DNA of 64,000 bases from Sphingomonas aracearum (GTDB lineage Bacteria > Pseudomonadota > Alphaproteobacteria > Sphingomonadales > Sphingomonadaceae), in assembly GCF_003345355.1 (NCBI RefSeq), contig NZ_QQNB01000002.1:930001-994000 (forward strand), read 5' to 3'. This document shows, in pieces, positions 1 through 11,306 of the stretch (position 1 is its first letter; each line of letters starts with the position of its first letter). Made by a program: the position numbers and the translations under genes. The notes beneath the pieces were generated by a model. The model saw nothing but the letters and a program-made list of their open reading frames with translations. It ran no database searches and was not told where the DNA came from.

Positions 1-1
1 G

Positions 2-208
2 CTCGGCCGGGTTTCCCCGCTGCTGCTCGGCATCGCCCTGCTCCTGCAACCCGTGTGCGCGGCGATCATCGGCCTGGTCGCCTTTGACGAGCGGCTGGGC
101 GCGGCCGATGCGGTCGGCGCGGTGCTGGTGGCGGTCGCGCTGGTGCTGGTGCGCGATCGCAGCGCGGCGGTTGCGCCGGACGCTGCCGAAGAGCAAAAGC
201 AGGCGTGA
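2..208 (+). CDS. DMT/EamA-family permease, C-terminal fragment
   Basis: Only the last 68 codons are inside the window; the frame is open from base 2 to a TGA at 206-208. The translation has two strongly hydrophobic stretches (LLLGIALLLQPVCAAIIG and AVGAVLVAVALVLV), the second followed by a short charged tail ending EEQKQA. The FDERLG segment between them fits the loop between the last two helices of EamA/RhaT drug/metabolite exporters. The stop overlaps the next ATG (TGATG), so it is probably co-transcribed with the COQ9 gene. The substrate cannot be inferred from this fragment. Confidence 0.6.
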   Translation, partial: LGRVSPLLLGIALLLQPVCAAIIGLVAFDERLGAADAVGAVLVAVALVLVRDRSAAVAPDAAEEQKQA

Positions 209-867
209 TGAATACGCTTCCGACCGATCCCACGCTTGACGAGGTCCGCGCCGCGCTGGCGCCGGGCATCGCCGCCAACGCCGCCTTTGACGGGTGGAGC
301 GACGCCGCCCGCGATCTCGCCGCCGACATGGCCGGGGTGGATCGCGAGATCGCCGCCCTCGCCTTTCACGGCCAGGCGGACATGGTCGCCGCCTGGTTCG
401 AGACGATCGACGCCGCGATGGTGCAGGCGCTGCCCGGGGAAGCGCTCGCCGGGATGAAGATCCGTGCGCGCATCGCCGCGCTGGTCGAGGCCCGTCTTGC
501 CGCGCTTGCCCCCAACCGCGAGTCGCTGCGCCGCGCACTGGCGATCCTCGCGCAGCCGCAGAACGCAGGCCGCGGTGCGAAGCTCGGCTGGCACGCGGCC
601 GATCTGATGTGGCGCCTCGCCGGCGATACGGCCACCGACTACAACCACTACACGAAGCGCACGATCCTGGGCGGCGTGTACCTTGCTACGATCACCGTCT
701 TCCTGGACGACGACAGCGAGGACCACGCCGACACCCGCGCCTTTCTTCAGCGGCGGATCGACGGGATCATGCGCTTCGAGAAGGCCAAGGCCGGCTTTCT
801 CGCGCGCACGGAGAACCGGCCCAGCCTGTCGCGTTTCATCGGTCGCCTGCGCTACCCGGCGGTTTAA
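208..867 (+). CDS. COQ9 family protein (ubiquinone biosynthesis accessory)
   Basis: The protein has 219 residues. The C-terminal half carries the COQ9 signature, a W-x-x-GD-x-x-x-DYN-x-YTKR run around residues 136-151, followed by the amphipathic stretch TILGGVYLATITVFLDD. In eukaryotes and alphaproteobacteria COQ9 is a lipid-binding partner of the COQ7-type hydroxylase step of ubiquinone synthesis; that role here is by homology. The ATG at 208 overlaps the upstream stop by one base; a GTG at 205 is a possible alternative. The gene precedes feoAB but is separated from it by a promoter region. Confidence 0.85.
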   Translation: MNTLPTDPTLDEVRAALAPGIAANAAFDGWSDAARDLAADMAGVDREIAALAFHGQADMVAAWFETIDAAMVQALPGEALAGMKIRARIAALVEARLAALAPNRESLRRALAILAQPQNAGRGAKLGWHAADLMWRLAGDTATDYNHYTKRTILGGVYLATITVFLDDDSEDHADTRAFLQRRIDGIMRFEKAKAGFLARTENRPSLSRFIGRLRYPAV

Positions 868-888
868 CCGCCAAGTTACGACGAGCCG

Positions 889-908
889 TTATTGATAATT
901 ACTCGCAA
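889..908. promoter_or_regulatory. Fur-like iron box upstream of feoA
   Basis: Read on the minus strand the site is TTGCGAGTAATTATCAATAA. This resembles alphaproteobacterial Fur boxes of the TGCGAAT-n-ATTCTCA type. It is the most AT-rich patch in the 60-base gap between COQ9 and feoA and lies 20-40 bases before the feoA start, where a repressor would block transcription when iron is plentiful. Binding by Fur, rather than another iron regulator, is inferred. Confidence 0.55.
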
Positions 909-927
909 GGCGCGTATCTGACGCTTC

Positions 928-1176
928 ATGTCCGCGTGTAGCCTCGAACATCTGCCCCAGCGCCAGCGCGCCACCGTTGCCGCCATCGACTGGGATCGCC
1001 TTGCCGTTCCGGAGGCGCGACGCCTGCGCGAGCTGGGGTTCGACGAGGGTGTCGGGGTGGAGGTGCTGCACCGCGCCAGCCTGGGCAAGGGACCGATCGC
1101 CTGCCGCATCGGCCGCATGACGGTGGCGCTGCGCCGCGCGGTGGCCGGCCGCATCCAGGTCGCCCTGATCGCCTGA
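928..1176 (+). CDS. feoA: FeoA family protein (ferrous iron transport)
   Basis: Small SH3-like protein of 82 residues. The RRLRELGFDEGVGVEVLHR segment followed by IACRIGRMTVALRRAVAGRIQV is typical of FeoA beta-barrels. FeoA is a cytoplasmic accessory of the FeoB ferrous-iron permease. The gene ends four bases before the feoB start, so the two form a tight operon. A Fur-like site upstream suggests induction under iron limitation. No FeoC gene follows. Confidence 0.88.
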   Translation: MSACSLEHLPQRQRATVAAIDWDRLAVPEARRLRELGFDEGVGVEVLHRASLGKGPIACRIGRMTVALRRAVAGRIQVALIA

Positions 1177-1180
1177 TATC

Positions 1181-3040
1181 GTGAGCACGCTGCCGCTGGT
1201 CGCGCTGGTCGGCAATCCGAATGCCGGCAAGAGCGCGCTGTTCAACGCCCTGACGGGTGCCCGCCAGAAGGTCGGCAACTATCCCGGCGTGACGGTGGAA
1301 CGTCATTCCGGCCGCCTGGCGCTGGCCGATGGCCGCCCGGTCGAGCTGGTCGACCTGCCCGGGGCCTACAGCCTGGAGCCCGGCAGCCCCGACGAGCGCG
1401 TGACGCGCGACGTGGTGACGGGCGCGCAGGCGGGCGAGCGGCTGCCGGACGCGCTGGTGGTGGTGGTGGACGCCGCCAATCTCGACAACCATCTGCGCTT
1501 CACGCTGCAACTGCTGGCGCTCGGCCTGCCGGTGGTGGTGGCGCTCAACATGATCGATCTTGCCGAGCGCGACGGGCTGGTGCTCGATCCCGCCGTGCTT
1601 TCGCGCGAACTGGGCGTGCCGGTGATCCCCACCGTGGCGGTGCGCCGCCGCGGCATCGACCTGCTGCTGGAGGAGCTCTCCACGGCAGTGGGCGGCGCGA
1701 CAGCGATGAAGCTGCGCCCCAGCGATCCCGCGCTGCACGAGGACATCGTCACGCTGCAGCGCCGCGCACGCCGGATCGCCACCGCCGCCACCGTTTCCGA
1801 GACGCCGACCCGGCGCTGGAATCACCTGCTCGACACGGTGGCGCTGCACCCGGTGGTCGGCCCCGTGCTGCTCCTTGCGCTGCTCTTTGTCATGTTTCAG
1901 TCGGTGTTCAGCTGGTCGGAAGCGCCGATCGGCTGGATCGAAACCGGGCTGGCGGCGCTCGCCGACGGCATCAAGGACGTGCTGCCGGACGGCTTCCTGC
2001 GCTCGCTGCTGGTGGATGGGCTGATCGCCGGCGTCGGCGCGGTGATCGTGTTCCTGCCGCAGATCCTGATCCTGTTCGCCTTCATCCTGGTGCTGGAAGC
2101 ATCCGGCTACATGGTGCGGGCGGCGTTCCTGATGGACCGGCTGATGGCGCAGGTCGGCCTGTCGGGCCGCGCGTTCATTCCCCTCCTCTCCTCCTTCGCC
2201 TGCGCGGTGCCCGGCATCATGGCGACGCGCACGATCGACGACGAGAAGGACCGCCTGACCACCATCCTGATCGCGCCGCTGATGACCTGTTCGGCGCGGT
2301 TGCCGGTGTACACGCTCATCATCGGCGCGCTCATCCCGAACACCAGGCTCGCGCCGCTGATTGGACTGCAGGGACTGGTGATGTTCGGGCTCTACGTGCT
2401 GGGCATCGTTGCCGCCTTTCTTGCCGCGCTGGTGCTGCGGCGCACGGTGACCAAGGGCGCCTCGTCGGGCTTCATGATGGAGATGCCCAAATATCAGTGG
2501 CCGCGGCTGGGCGACATCGGCATCGGCCTGTGGAGCCGCGCCACCATCTTCCTGAAGCGTGCGGGCACCACCATCGCGCTCACCGTGGTGATCCTGTGGG
2601 CGCTGGCGAGCTTTCCGCAGGCGCCCTCCGGGCAAAAGCAGAGCGAATATTCGATCGCCGGCCGTATCGCCTCCGGCATCGAGGTCGTCGTGAAGCCGAT
2701 CGGGTTCAACCACGACATCGCGCTTGCCCTGCTCCCCGCCATGGCCGCGCGCGAAGCGGCGGTGGGCGCGATCGCCACCGTCTATTCGATCGACAATCCG
2801 GACGAGGATGCCGGCGAGGTGCGCCTGGCCGATCGGCTGAAGGGCCGCTGGTCGCTGGCCACCGCGCTCGCGTTCCTCATGTGGTTCGTCTTCGCGCCGC
2901 AATGCATCTCCACCATCGCGGTGACGCGGCGCGAGACCAACGGGTGGAAATGGCCGCTGTTCATGGTTGGCTATTTGTTCGCGGCTGCGTACATCATGGC
3001 CGGAATCACATACTGGCTCGCCGTGGCTGCGGGCCTCTGA
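1181..3040 (+). CDS. feoB: Ferrous iron transporter FeoB
   Basis: The protein has 619 residues, at the short end for FeoB. It begins with a G-protein domain: G1 GNPNAGKS (residues 11-18), switch/G2 GNYPGVTVE, G3 DLPGAYSL, and G4 NMID near residue 122. The membrane domain has about eight helices and two Gate regions containing the conserved SSFACAVPGIMATR and TCSARLPVY segments, whose cysteines are important in FeoB. It imports Fe(II) across the inner membrane. The start codon is GTG at 1181, directly after feoA. The last helix ends close to the C terminus, with no long cytoplasmic tail. Confidence 0.96.
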   Translation: MSTLPLVALVGNPNAGKSALFNALTGARQKVGNYPGVTVERHSGRLALADGRPVELVDLPGAYSLEPGSPDERVTRDVVTGAQAGERLPDALVVVVDAANLDNHLRFTLQLLALGLPVVVALNMIDLAERDGLVLDPAVLSRELGVPVIPTVAVRRRGIDLLLEELSTAVGGATAMKLRPSDPALHEDIVTLQRRARRIATAATVSETPTRRWNHLLDTVALHPVVGPVLLLALLFVMFQSVFSWSEAPIGWIETGLAALADGIKDVLPDGFLRSLLVDGLIAGVGAVIVFLPQILILFAFILVLEASGYMVRAAFLMDRLMAQVGLSGRAFIPLLSSFACAVPGIMATRTIDDEKDRLTTILIAPLMTCSARLPVYTLIIGALIPNTRLAPLIGLQGLVMFGLYVLGIVAAFLAALVLRRTVTKGASSGFMMEMPKYQWPRLGDIGIGLWSRATIFLKRAGTTIALTVVILWALASFPQAPSGQKQSEYSIAGRIASGIEVVVKPIGFNHDIALALLPAMAAREAAVGAIATVYSIDNPDEDAGEVRLADRLKGRWSLATALAFLMWFVFAPQCISTIAVTRRETNGWKWPLFMVGYLFAAAYIMAGITYWLAVAAGL

Positions 3041-3052
3041 GGGACCCGTTTC

Positions 3053-3616
3053 ATGGCAGGCAGCGTTAACAAGGTCATTCTGGTCGGCAATCTGGGGCGC
3101 GACCCGGAAAGCCGCAGCTTCCAGAACGGCGGCAAGGTGGTGAACCTGCGCATCGCCACGTCGGAAAGCTGGAAGGATCGCAATTCCGGCGAGCGCAAGG
3201 AAAAGACCGAATGGCATTCGGTCGCGATCTTCAACGAAGGCCTCGCCAACGTCGCCGAGCGTTTCCTGCGCAAGGGCTCCAAGGTCTATATCGAAGGCCA
3301 GTTGCAGACCCGCAAGTGGCAGGACCAGCAGGGGCAGGACAAGTACAGCACCGAGATCGTGCTGCAGGGCTTCAACTCGGTGCTGACCATGCTCGACGGC
3401 CCGGGCGGCGGCCAGGGTGTCGGCGGCGGCGGCGGGGGCCGTGACTTCGGCGGCGACGACGATTTCGGCGGCTCCTCGGGCGGCGGCAGGGGCGGGTTCG
3501 GCAGCGGCGGCGGCTCGGGCGGCGGCGGCTTCGGCGGCAGCCGTGGTGGCGGCTCCTCCGGCGGCGCCAGCCGGGGCGGCTTTGCGGACGATCTCGACGA
3601 CGACGTGCCGTTCTAA
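3053..3616 (+). CDS. ssb: Single-stranded DNA-binding protein
   Basis: The protein has 187 residues. The N-terminal OB fold (about 1-110) starts [18 protein letters not shown] and contains [12 protein letters not shown] and [20 protein letters not shown], all typical of bacterial SSB. A very glycine-rich linker (about 120-175) leads to the acidic tip ending DDDVPF, the docking site for replication and repair partners. It coats single-stranded DNA as a tetramer. It follows feoB by 12 bases and may be partly co-transcribed, though SSB usually also has its own promoter. Confidence 0.97.
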   Translation: MAGSVNKVILVGNLGRDPESRSFQNGGKVVNLRIATSESWKDRNSGERKEKTEWHSVAIFNEGLANVAERFLRKGSKVYIEGQLQTRKWQDQQGQDKYSTEIVLQGFNSVLTMLDGPGGGQGVGGGGGGRDFGGDDDFGGSSGGGRGGFGSGGGSGGGGFGGSRGGGSSGGASRGGFADDLDDDVPF

Positions 3617-3625
3617 GCGCGTCTC

Positions 3626-5158
3626 TTGGCACATTCCGAACTCTCCGAAGGTAGCCGGCCGGCTGCGAACGGCTGGCTGCTGGACGAGGCGGCGCGCGCC
3701 GAAACGCTGCGCGCCTACGATCTGGCCTCGCTGCGCGACACGAAGGGGCTGAAGCAGATCACCGATTTCGCCTCCGCCCTGTGCGAGGCGCCGATCGCGC
3801 TCGTCTCCATCGTGGAGGAGGAATGGCAGACCTTTCTGTCGCGCACCGGGCTGGACGCCGCGCAAACGCCGCGGCGCACGTCCTTCTGCCAGTTCGCGAT
3901 GCTGGGCACCGGCATCATGGAAGTGCCGGATGCGACGCGCGATCCGCGTTTCGCCGAGAACGAACTCGTTACCGGCGAGCCGTTCATCCGCTTCTATGCC
4001 GGCGCGCCGCTGGTGGCGGACGATGGCACCCCGCTGGGCGCGCTGTGCGTCATCGATCGCCAGCCGCGCCCCGGCCTGACCGCGCTTCAGCGGGAGGGTT
4101 TGGAAACGCTCGCTTCCGCGGTGCTCGCCCGGTTGCGGGACACGCGCGACGCGCTCGCCTGGCGCGAATCGCAACGCGCCAACCAGCGCGCGCTGAGCGA
4201 AAGCCACGAGCGGTTCCGCGTGCTGGCGGACACCATGCCGCAAATGGTCTGGTCCACCCGGCCGGACGGGTACCACGATTACTACAATGCCCGCTGGTAC
4301 GAGTTCACCGGCATGCCCGAAGGCTCGACGGACGGCGTGGAATGGAACGGCATGTTCCATCCCGACGATCAGGAGCGGGCCTGGGCGCTGTGGCGGCACA
4401 GCCTGGAAACGGGCGAACTCTATCAGATCGAATATCGCCTGCGCCGCGCCGATGGCCAGTATCGCTGGACGCTCGGCCGCGCCCTGCCCCTGCGCGACGA
4501 GGCGGGCGAGATCACGCGATGGTTCGGCACCTGCACCGAGATCCACGAAACCAAGACCGCGAGCGAGGAGCGCGCGCTGGTCACGCAGGAGCTGCGCCAC
4601 CGGATCAAGAACATTCTGGCGGTGGTCACCAGCCTGATCGGCCTCACCGCCCGTTCCCGCCCCGAACTGCGCGACGCCAGCGCCGACCTGATCGAGCGGG
4701 TCGCCGCGCTCGGCCGTGCGCACGATTTCGTCCGCACCCCCGGGGCCAGCAGCGCCGACGCCTCGCACGACAGCCTCCATGCGCTGCTCGGCGAATTGCT
4801 GCGGCCGTACAGCACGGGCGGCGAGAACCGCATCACCGTTTCCGGCGACGACGTACCGATCGCCGCGCACGAAGTGACGCCCATGGCGCTCCTGTTCCAC
4901 GAACTGGCGACCAACGCCGCCAAATATGGCGGCCTGGCCGAAACCGGCCGCGGGGTGACGATCGCCATCAAGGACCGGGGCGACGCCACGGTGATCCGCT
5001 GGCACGAAGCCGCCGGCGAACCCGTGCGGCCGCCGCAGGGCAGCGGCTTCGGCTCGAAGCTGATCGACCTTTCCGCGGTGCGCCAGCTGCGCGGGCAACT
5101 GGAGCGGGACTGGCGGCCCGAGGGATTGCAGGTAACGGTGCACTACCCGAAGCGGTAG
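3626..5158 (+). CDS. GAF-PAS HWE-family sensor histidine kinase
   Basis: The protein has 510 residues from a TTG start at 3626; no ATG occurs before about codon 90, inside the GAF domain. Order: GAF (about 45-170, with AGAPLVADDGTPLGALCVID), a PAS domain with PAC (about 195-305, LADTMPQMVWSTRPDGY), then an HWE transmitter. The phospho-acceptor motif ELRHRIKN is near residue 322, the N box HELATNAAKYG near 425, and the WHE motif naming the family near 458. No membrane segment is visible, so it should be cytosolic. HWE kinases are abundant in alphaproteobacteria and often sense light or stress; the signal here is unknown. No response regulator is adjacent. Confidence 0.9.
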   Translation: MAHSELSEGSRPAANGWLLDEAARAETLRAYDLASLRDTKGLKQITDFASALCEAPIALVSIVEEEWQTFLSRTGLDAAQTPRRTSFCQFAMLGTGIMEVPDATRDPRFAENELVTGEPFIRFYAGAPLVADDGTPLGALCVIDRQPRPGLTALQREGLETLASAVLARLRDTRDALAWRESQRANQRALSESHERFRVLADTMPQMVWSTRPDGYHDYYNARWYEFTGMPEGSTDGVEWNGMFHPDDQERAWALWRHSLETGELYQIEYRLRRADGQYRWTLGRALPLRDEAGEITRWFGTCTEIHETKTASEERALVTQELRHRIKNILAVVTSLIGLTARSRPELRDASADLIERVAALGRAHDFVRTPGASSADASHDSLHALLGELLRPYSTGGENRITVSGDDVPIAAHEVTPMALLFHELATNAAKYGGLAETGRGVTIAIKDRGDATVIRWHEAAGEPVRPPQGSGFGSKLIDLSAVRQLRGQLERDWRPEGLQVTVHYPKR

Positions 5159-5262
5159 GTGCGCGGAATGCGCCCCGCTCAGCCCCTCCCCACCACGAAC
5201 GGTGAAGGTGTTGGTAGCGGTTTGGGGTGACGCCGCCCTCCACTCCCCCTATCTCGGACGCG

Positions 5263-7320
5263 ATGAGCACCACGCCACCCGTCGCCGCCACCCGTCCGCA
5301 CAGCTTCACCGCGCACGGCCACACCATCGAGGACCCGTATGCCTGGCTGAAGGACCCGAACTATCCCGAGGTCACCGACCCCGAGATCCTCGGCTATCTC
5401 GAGGCCGAGAACGCGTTCTTCGAGGCGCAGATGGCGCCGCACCGCCCGCTGGTCGATCGCCTGTACGAGGAGATGAAGGGGCGGATAAAGGAGGATGAGT
5501 CCTCCGTTCCGCAGAAGGATGGCGACTGGCTCTACTGGTCCGCCTTCGAGACGGGCGGGCAGTACCGCAAGTGGTGGCGCAAGCCCGTCGCCGGCGGGCC
5601 GGACGAGCTGCTGCTGGACGAGCCGGCGCTGGCCGCAGGCAAGGAGTATTTCCGCCTGGGCGCGCTCAGCGTCTCCAACGATGGCCGGCTGCTGGCCTAT
5701 GCGGTGGACGACAACGGCTCCGAGCGGTTCACCGTGCGGGTGAAGGTGATTGCCACCGGCGAGCACCTGCCGGAGGTGATCGAGGGCATGCTGTCCGAGA
5801 TTGTGTGGACGGCGGACGACGGCGGCTTCCTCTACGGCCTCGCCAACGAGCAGTGGCGCACCGACAATGCCCGGCTCCACCGGCTCGGCACGCCGGTGTC
5901 GGACGATGTGGAGCTGTTCCACGAGGAGGATGAGGGCTTCCGCGTCGGCGTCTCCGAGACGAGCGACCGCAAGTGGATCGTGATCGCGACCGGCGACCAT
6001 GTGACGAGCGAAGTGTACCTGCTTCCCGCCGCCGATCCCACCGCCACGCCGCTCTGCGTCCGCCCGCGCCGGACCGGCATCGAATATGACGTGGACACGC
6101 ATGGCGACACCTTGTTCATCCACACCAATGACGTGGATCCGATGTGGCGGCTGGTCACCGCGCCGATCGCGGCGCCTGGCGAATGGAGCGAGCGGATCGC
6201 GCCCTCCCCGCATTTCTACATGACGGGCGTCACCTGCTTTGCGGACTTTTTCGTGGTGGAGGGGCGCGAGGACGGGCTCGATCAGATCGACCTGCACCGA
6301 TACGAGAACGCGGTTGCCCCGCAGCGGATCGTCTTCCCGGAGGCGAGCTACGACGCCGGGCTTGGCGACAATCCCGAATACGACATGTCGGTGCTGCGGC
6401 TCGGCTATGAGTCGATGGTCACGCCGGGCACCGTCTACGATTACGACGTGGCCAGTGGCGACCTGACGGTGCTCAAGGTACAGGAGATCCCGTCGGGCTA
6501 TGACGGCGCGAAATACCGCACCGAGCGCCTGCACATCACCGCGCGCGACGGCACGGAGGTGCCGGTCTCGATTGTCTATCCGGCGGACTTCCCGCGCGAC
6601 GGCTCGCGCCCGCTCTATCTCTATGCGTACGGCGCTTATGGCTATGCCATTCCGCCGGGCTTCTCCACCGGGCGGCTCTCCTTGCTCGACCGCGGCTTCG
6701 CCTTCGCCATCGCCCACATCCGCGGCGGCGACGATCTGGGCCAGCAATGGTATCACGACGGCAAGCTGGAAAAGCGCACCAACACGTTCAACGATTTCGT
6801 GGACGTGGCTCGCGGCCTCATCGGGCAGGGCTGGACGAGCGCCGGCAGGATCGCGATCGCCGGCCGCTCGGCAGGCGGCGAGCTGATGGGCGCGGTGGTC
6901 AACTCCGATCCGGAGCTGTGGGGCGCGGTGATCGCCGACGTGCCGTTCGTGGACGTGCTCAACACCATGCTCGATGCCGACCTGCCGCTGACGCCCGGCG
7001 AATGGCCTGAATGGGGCAATCCGATCGAGGACGCCGCCGCCTTCGAGCTGATCCGCAGCTACAGCCCCTATGACAACGTGCGCGCCCAGGCCTATCCGCC
7101 GCTGTTCATCTCCGGCGGCCTCAACGATCCGCGCGTGACCTATTGGGAGCCGGCCAAATGGGCGGCGAAGCTGCGCGCGACCAAGACGGACGACAATGTG
7201 CTGTTGCTCAAGACCAACATGGGCGCAGGGCATGGCGGCAAATCCGGGCGGTTCGAGTCCCTGCGCGAGGCGGCGGAGGAGCACGCCTTCGTGCTGTGGC
7301 AGCTGGGCGTGGAGGGGTGA
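5263..7320 (+). CDS. ptrB: Oligopeptidase B-like S9 prolyl oligopeptidase family peptidase
   Basis: The protein has 685 residues from the ATG at 5263; a GTG at 5227 would add 12 unconserved residues. An N-terminal beta-propeller is followed by an alpha/beta hydrolase domain. The nucleophile motif is GRSAGGELMG (Ser near 536), with a likely Asp in GGLNDPRV (about 620) and His in GAGHGGKSG (about 656). The block VPFVDVLNTMLDADLPLTPGEWPEWGNP (split: VPFVDVLNTMLD, then DLPLTPGEWPEWGNP) is characteristic of oligopeptidase B, which cleaves short peptides after Arg/Lys. No signal peptide, so cytosolic. The stop overlaps the thioesterase start. Confidence 0.92.
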   Translation: MSTTPPVAATRPHSFTAHGHTIEDPYAWLKDPNYPEVTDPEILGYLEAENAFFEAQMAPHRPLVDRLYEEMKGRIKEDESSVPQKDGDWLYWSAFETGGQYRKWWRKPVAGGPDELLLDEPALAAGKEYFRLGALSVSNDGRLLAYAVDDNGSERFTVRVKVIATGEHLPEVIEGMLSEIVWTADDGGFLYGLANEQWRTDNARLHRLGTPVSDDVELFHEEDEGFRVGVSETSDRKWIVIATGDHVTSEVYLLPAADPTATPLCVRPRRTGIEYDVDTHGDTLFIHTNDVDPMWRLVTAPIAAPGEWSERIAPSPHFYMTGVTCFADFFVVEGREDGLDQIDLHRYENAVAPQRIVFPEASYDAGLGDNPEYDMSVLRLGYESMVTPGTVYDYDVASGDLTVLKVQEIPSGYDGAKYRTERLHITARDGTEVPVSIVYPADFPRDGSRPLYLYAYGAYGYAIPPGFSTGRLSLLDRGFAFAIAHIRGGDDLGQQWYHDGKLEKRTNTFNDFVDVARGLIGQGWTSAGRIAIAGRSAGGELMGAVVNSDPELWGAVIADVPFVDVLNTMLDADLPLTPGEWPEWGNPIEDAAAFELIRSYSPYDNVRAQAYPPLFISGGLNDPRVTYWEPAKWAAKLRATKTDDNVLLLKTNMGAGHGGKSGRFESLREAAEEHAFVLWQLGVEG

Positions 7321-7718
7321 GCCGCTTCCGCCTCCCGATCACCGCGGCGGCGGAGGACATCGACGAGCTCGGCCATGTGAACAACGCCGTGTGGGTGCGC
7401 TGGATCCAGGACGTAGCGGCGGCGCACTGGCATGCGGTGGCGACCGCGGAGGAACATGCCGCCTATGTCTGGGTCATCACCCGGCACGAGATCGACTATC
7501 GCGGCAGCGCGCTGGTCGGCGAGACGGTGACCGGTGAGACCTGGGTTCCCGAGCCCCCCAAGGGCGCGCGCTTCGCCCGCCACGTGCGCTTCACCGGCGC
7601 GGACGGCAAGGTGAAGGTGGAGGCGGTCACCACCTGGGCATTGCTGGACCGCGCGAGCGGGCGGTTGCTGCGCGTGCCCGCCGAGCTGGTGGACCGGTTC
7701 GTGGAGCGCGCGGGCTAG
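7317..7718 (+). CDS. Hotdog-fold acyl-CoA thioesterase (4HBT family)
   Basis: The protein has 133 residues from a GTG that overlaps the ptrB stop (GTGA), so the pair is translationally coupled. The N-terminal motif DIDELGHVNNAVWVRWIQD is the active-site signature of 4-hydroxybenzoyl-CoA/YbgC-type thioesterases, with the aspartate equivalent at D-x-x-GHVNN. It should hydrolyse a short- or medium-chain acyl-CoA in the cytosol; the substrate is not predictable. It is followed at once by a strong hairpin shared with convergent gyrB. Confidence 0.85.
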   Translation: MSRFRLPITAAAEDIDELGHVNNAVWVRWIQDVAAAHWHAVATAEEHAAYVWVITRHEIDYRGSALVGETVTGETWVPEPPKGARFARHVRFTGADGKVKVEAVTTWALLDRASGRLLRVPAELVDRFVERAG

Positions 7719-7723
7719 GGCAA

Positions 7724-7753
7724 CCTGTTCCCCGGCGAAGGCCGGGGAACAGG
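7724..7753. terminator. Bidirectional hairpin between thioesterase gene and gyrB
   Basis: A perfect 13-bp stem (CCTGTTCCCCGGC / GCCGGGGAACAGG) encloses a GAAG loop. It fills the 38-base gap between two convergent genes, so it probably ends transcription from both sides, although neither strand has a proper T-tract. The CCCCGGCnnnGGCCGGGG core recurs in the repeats at 48313-48424. Confidence 0.7.
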
Positions 7754-7756
7754 AAC

Positions 7757-10252
<2,496 letters not shown>

Positions 10253-10312
10253 TCAGCATATAGGCAGCGACGGCCTGTAACGAAAGCGAAATGGCCGCTT
10301 TCGGCGCGGGAG

Positions 10313-10342
10313 GACGTCACGGGAGCCGTCTCCCGTGACGTC
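10313..10342 (-). terminator. Hairpin downstream of the OmpA-family gene
   Basis: A perfect 13-bp inverted repeat (GACGTCACGGGAG / CTCCCGTGACGTC) with a 4-base loop lies between the end of the OmpA-family gene and the start of gyrB, both on the minus strand. It probably terminates the upstream transcript. There is no downstream T-run, so it could also be an mRNA-stabilising stem. Confidence 0.55.
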
Positions 10343-10391
10343 GGATGCGGCAGGCCCGGCGAAGTGGCGCTCCGCCCGGGGCCGGACCGCG

Positions 10392-11144
10392 TCAGCCGCG
10401 AAACGCGCTGGCGCGCTGTCCGAGCAGGGTTACCTCCACGCGCCGGTTCTGGCGCATGCCGGCCGCCGTTGCGTTGCTCGCCACCGGGTTCGCCTCGCCA
10501 TGTCCGGTGACGCGGAAGCGCGCGCGGGTCACGCCCATCGCGTCGAAAGCACTGCGCACCGCCGCCGCACGCCGTTCGGACAGGTCCTGGTTGTGCGCGT
10601 CGGTGCCGCGAGAGTCGGTATAGCCGTCGATCGCGACCCGGACGCCGGGATTGGCCTTCAGATACCCGGCCAGCGGCCGCAGCCGGTCGATCGCGCCGGG
10701 ACGCAGCACGTCGCTGTCGGTGGCGAACAGCACATCGTCCTGCAGCACCATGCGCGCGCCCTGCGCGGTGTCGCGGAAGCCATAGCCGCGCATCGCGCCG
10801 CGATCCCAGCCGCCGCGGACCTCCTCCACGACGACCACGTCGCGCGAGCGCCAGTCGAACCGGTCACGGCGCGGGCCAGCGACATCGGCAAAGGCGCGGT
10901 TCGCGGCCTCCGCCTCGCGTGGCGAGATGCGGCCGTCATCGTTGAAGTCGAAGTTGCGCAGCACAAAGGCGCGCCCGCGCAACGATCCGCGCAGTTCGGG
11001 GAACAGCCGCGGCACGCCCGCTCCTGCAAGCCGATACGTCGCGCGGTCGCCGGGCCGGCCGCCGCTCCAGTCCCAGCGGTCCTGCGCCATCGCGGGTCCG
11101 GCCAGTGCGATCCCGGCGGCGGCAACCATAGCGAATCTCAGCAT
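10392..11144 (-). CDS. OmpA-family protein with EF-hand-like segment
   Basis: The protein has 250 residues. A Sec signal peptide spans 1-20 (cleaved after AGPAMA). Residues 66-77 (DFNDDGRISPRE) match a calcium-binding EF-hand loop (D-x-N-D-D-G-x-I-x-x-x-E). The C-terminal OmpA peptidoglycan-binding domain (about 135-240) contains DGYTDSRGTDAHNQDLSERRAAAV and ends with NRRVEVTLL. It is likely a periplasmic or outer-membrane-attached envelope protein. There is no membrane beta-barrel, so it is not classical OmpA. Combining a predicted Ca-binding loop with OmpA is unusual. Confidence 0.82.
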   Translation of the reverse strand: MLRFAMVAAAGIALAGPAMAQDRWDWSGGRPGDRATYRLAGAGVPRLFPELRGSLRGRAFVLRNFDFNDDGRISPREAEAANRAFADVAGPRRDRFDWRSRDVVVVEEVRGGWDRGAMRGYGFRDTAQGARMVLQDDVLFATDSDVLRPGAIDRLRPLAGYLKANPGVRVAIDGYTDSRGTDAHNQDLSERRAAAVRSAFDAMGVTRARFRVTGHGEANPVASNATAAGMRQNRRVEVTLLGQRASAFRG

Positions 11145-11306
11145 ACGTCACTCCTTGCAACACGCCCACCCGCCCGCTGCGACACCAGGTGCCGCCGTCC
11201 GCTTGAACGCCCGCTGAGCCGCTTCGTCAGCCGCAATTCAGCCGGCGGTGCCATGTGCCGGATCGCGCCGGCGCCCTTCCGCGTTGTAGGGCAAAGGAGA
11301 GTTGCG

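Noticed and set aside
926..5143. A 1405-codon open frame on the minus strand
   Set aside because: It lies antisense to feoB, ssb and the HWE kinase, all with clear family motifs. Its composition (His/Arg/Gln-rich repeats) is the usual antisense shadow in high-GC DNA.
5179..7284. A 701-codon open frame on the minus strand
   Set aside because: Antisense to oligopeptidase B; no recognisable domain and shadow-like composition.
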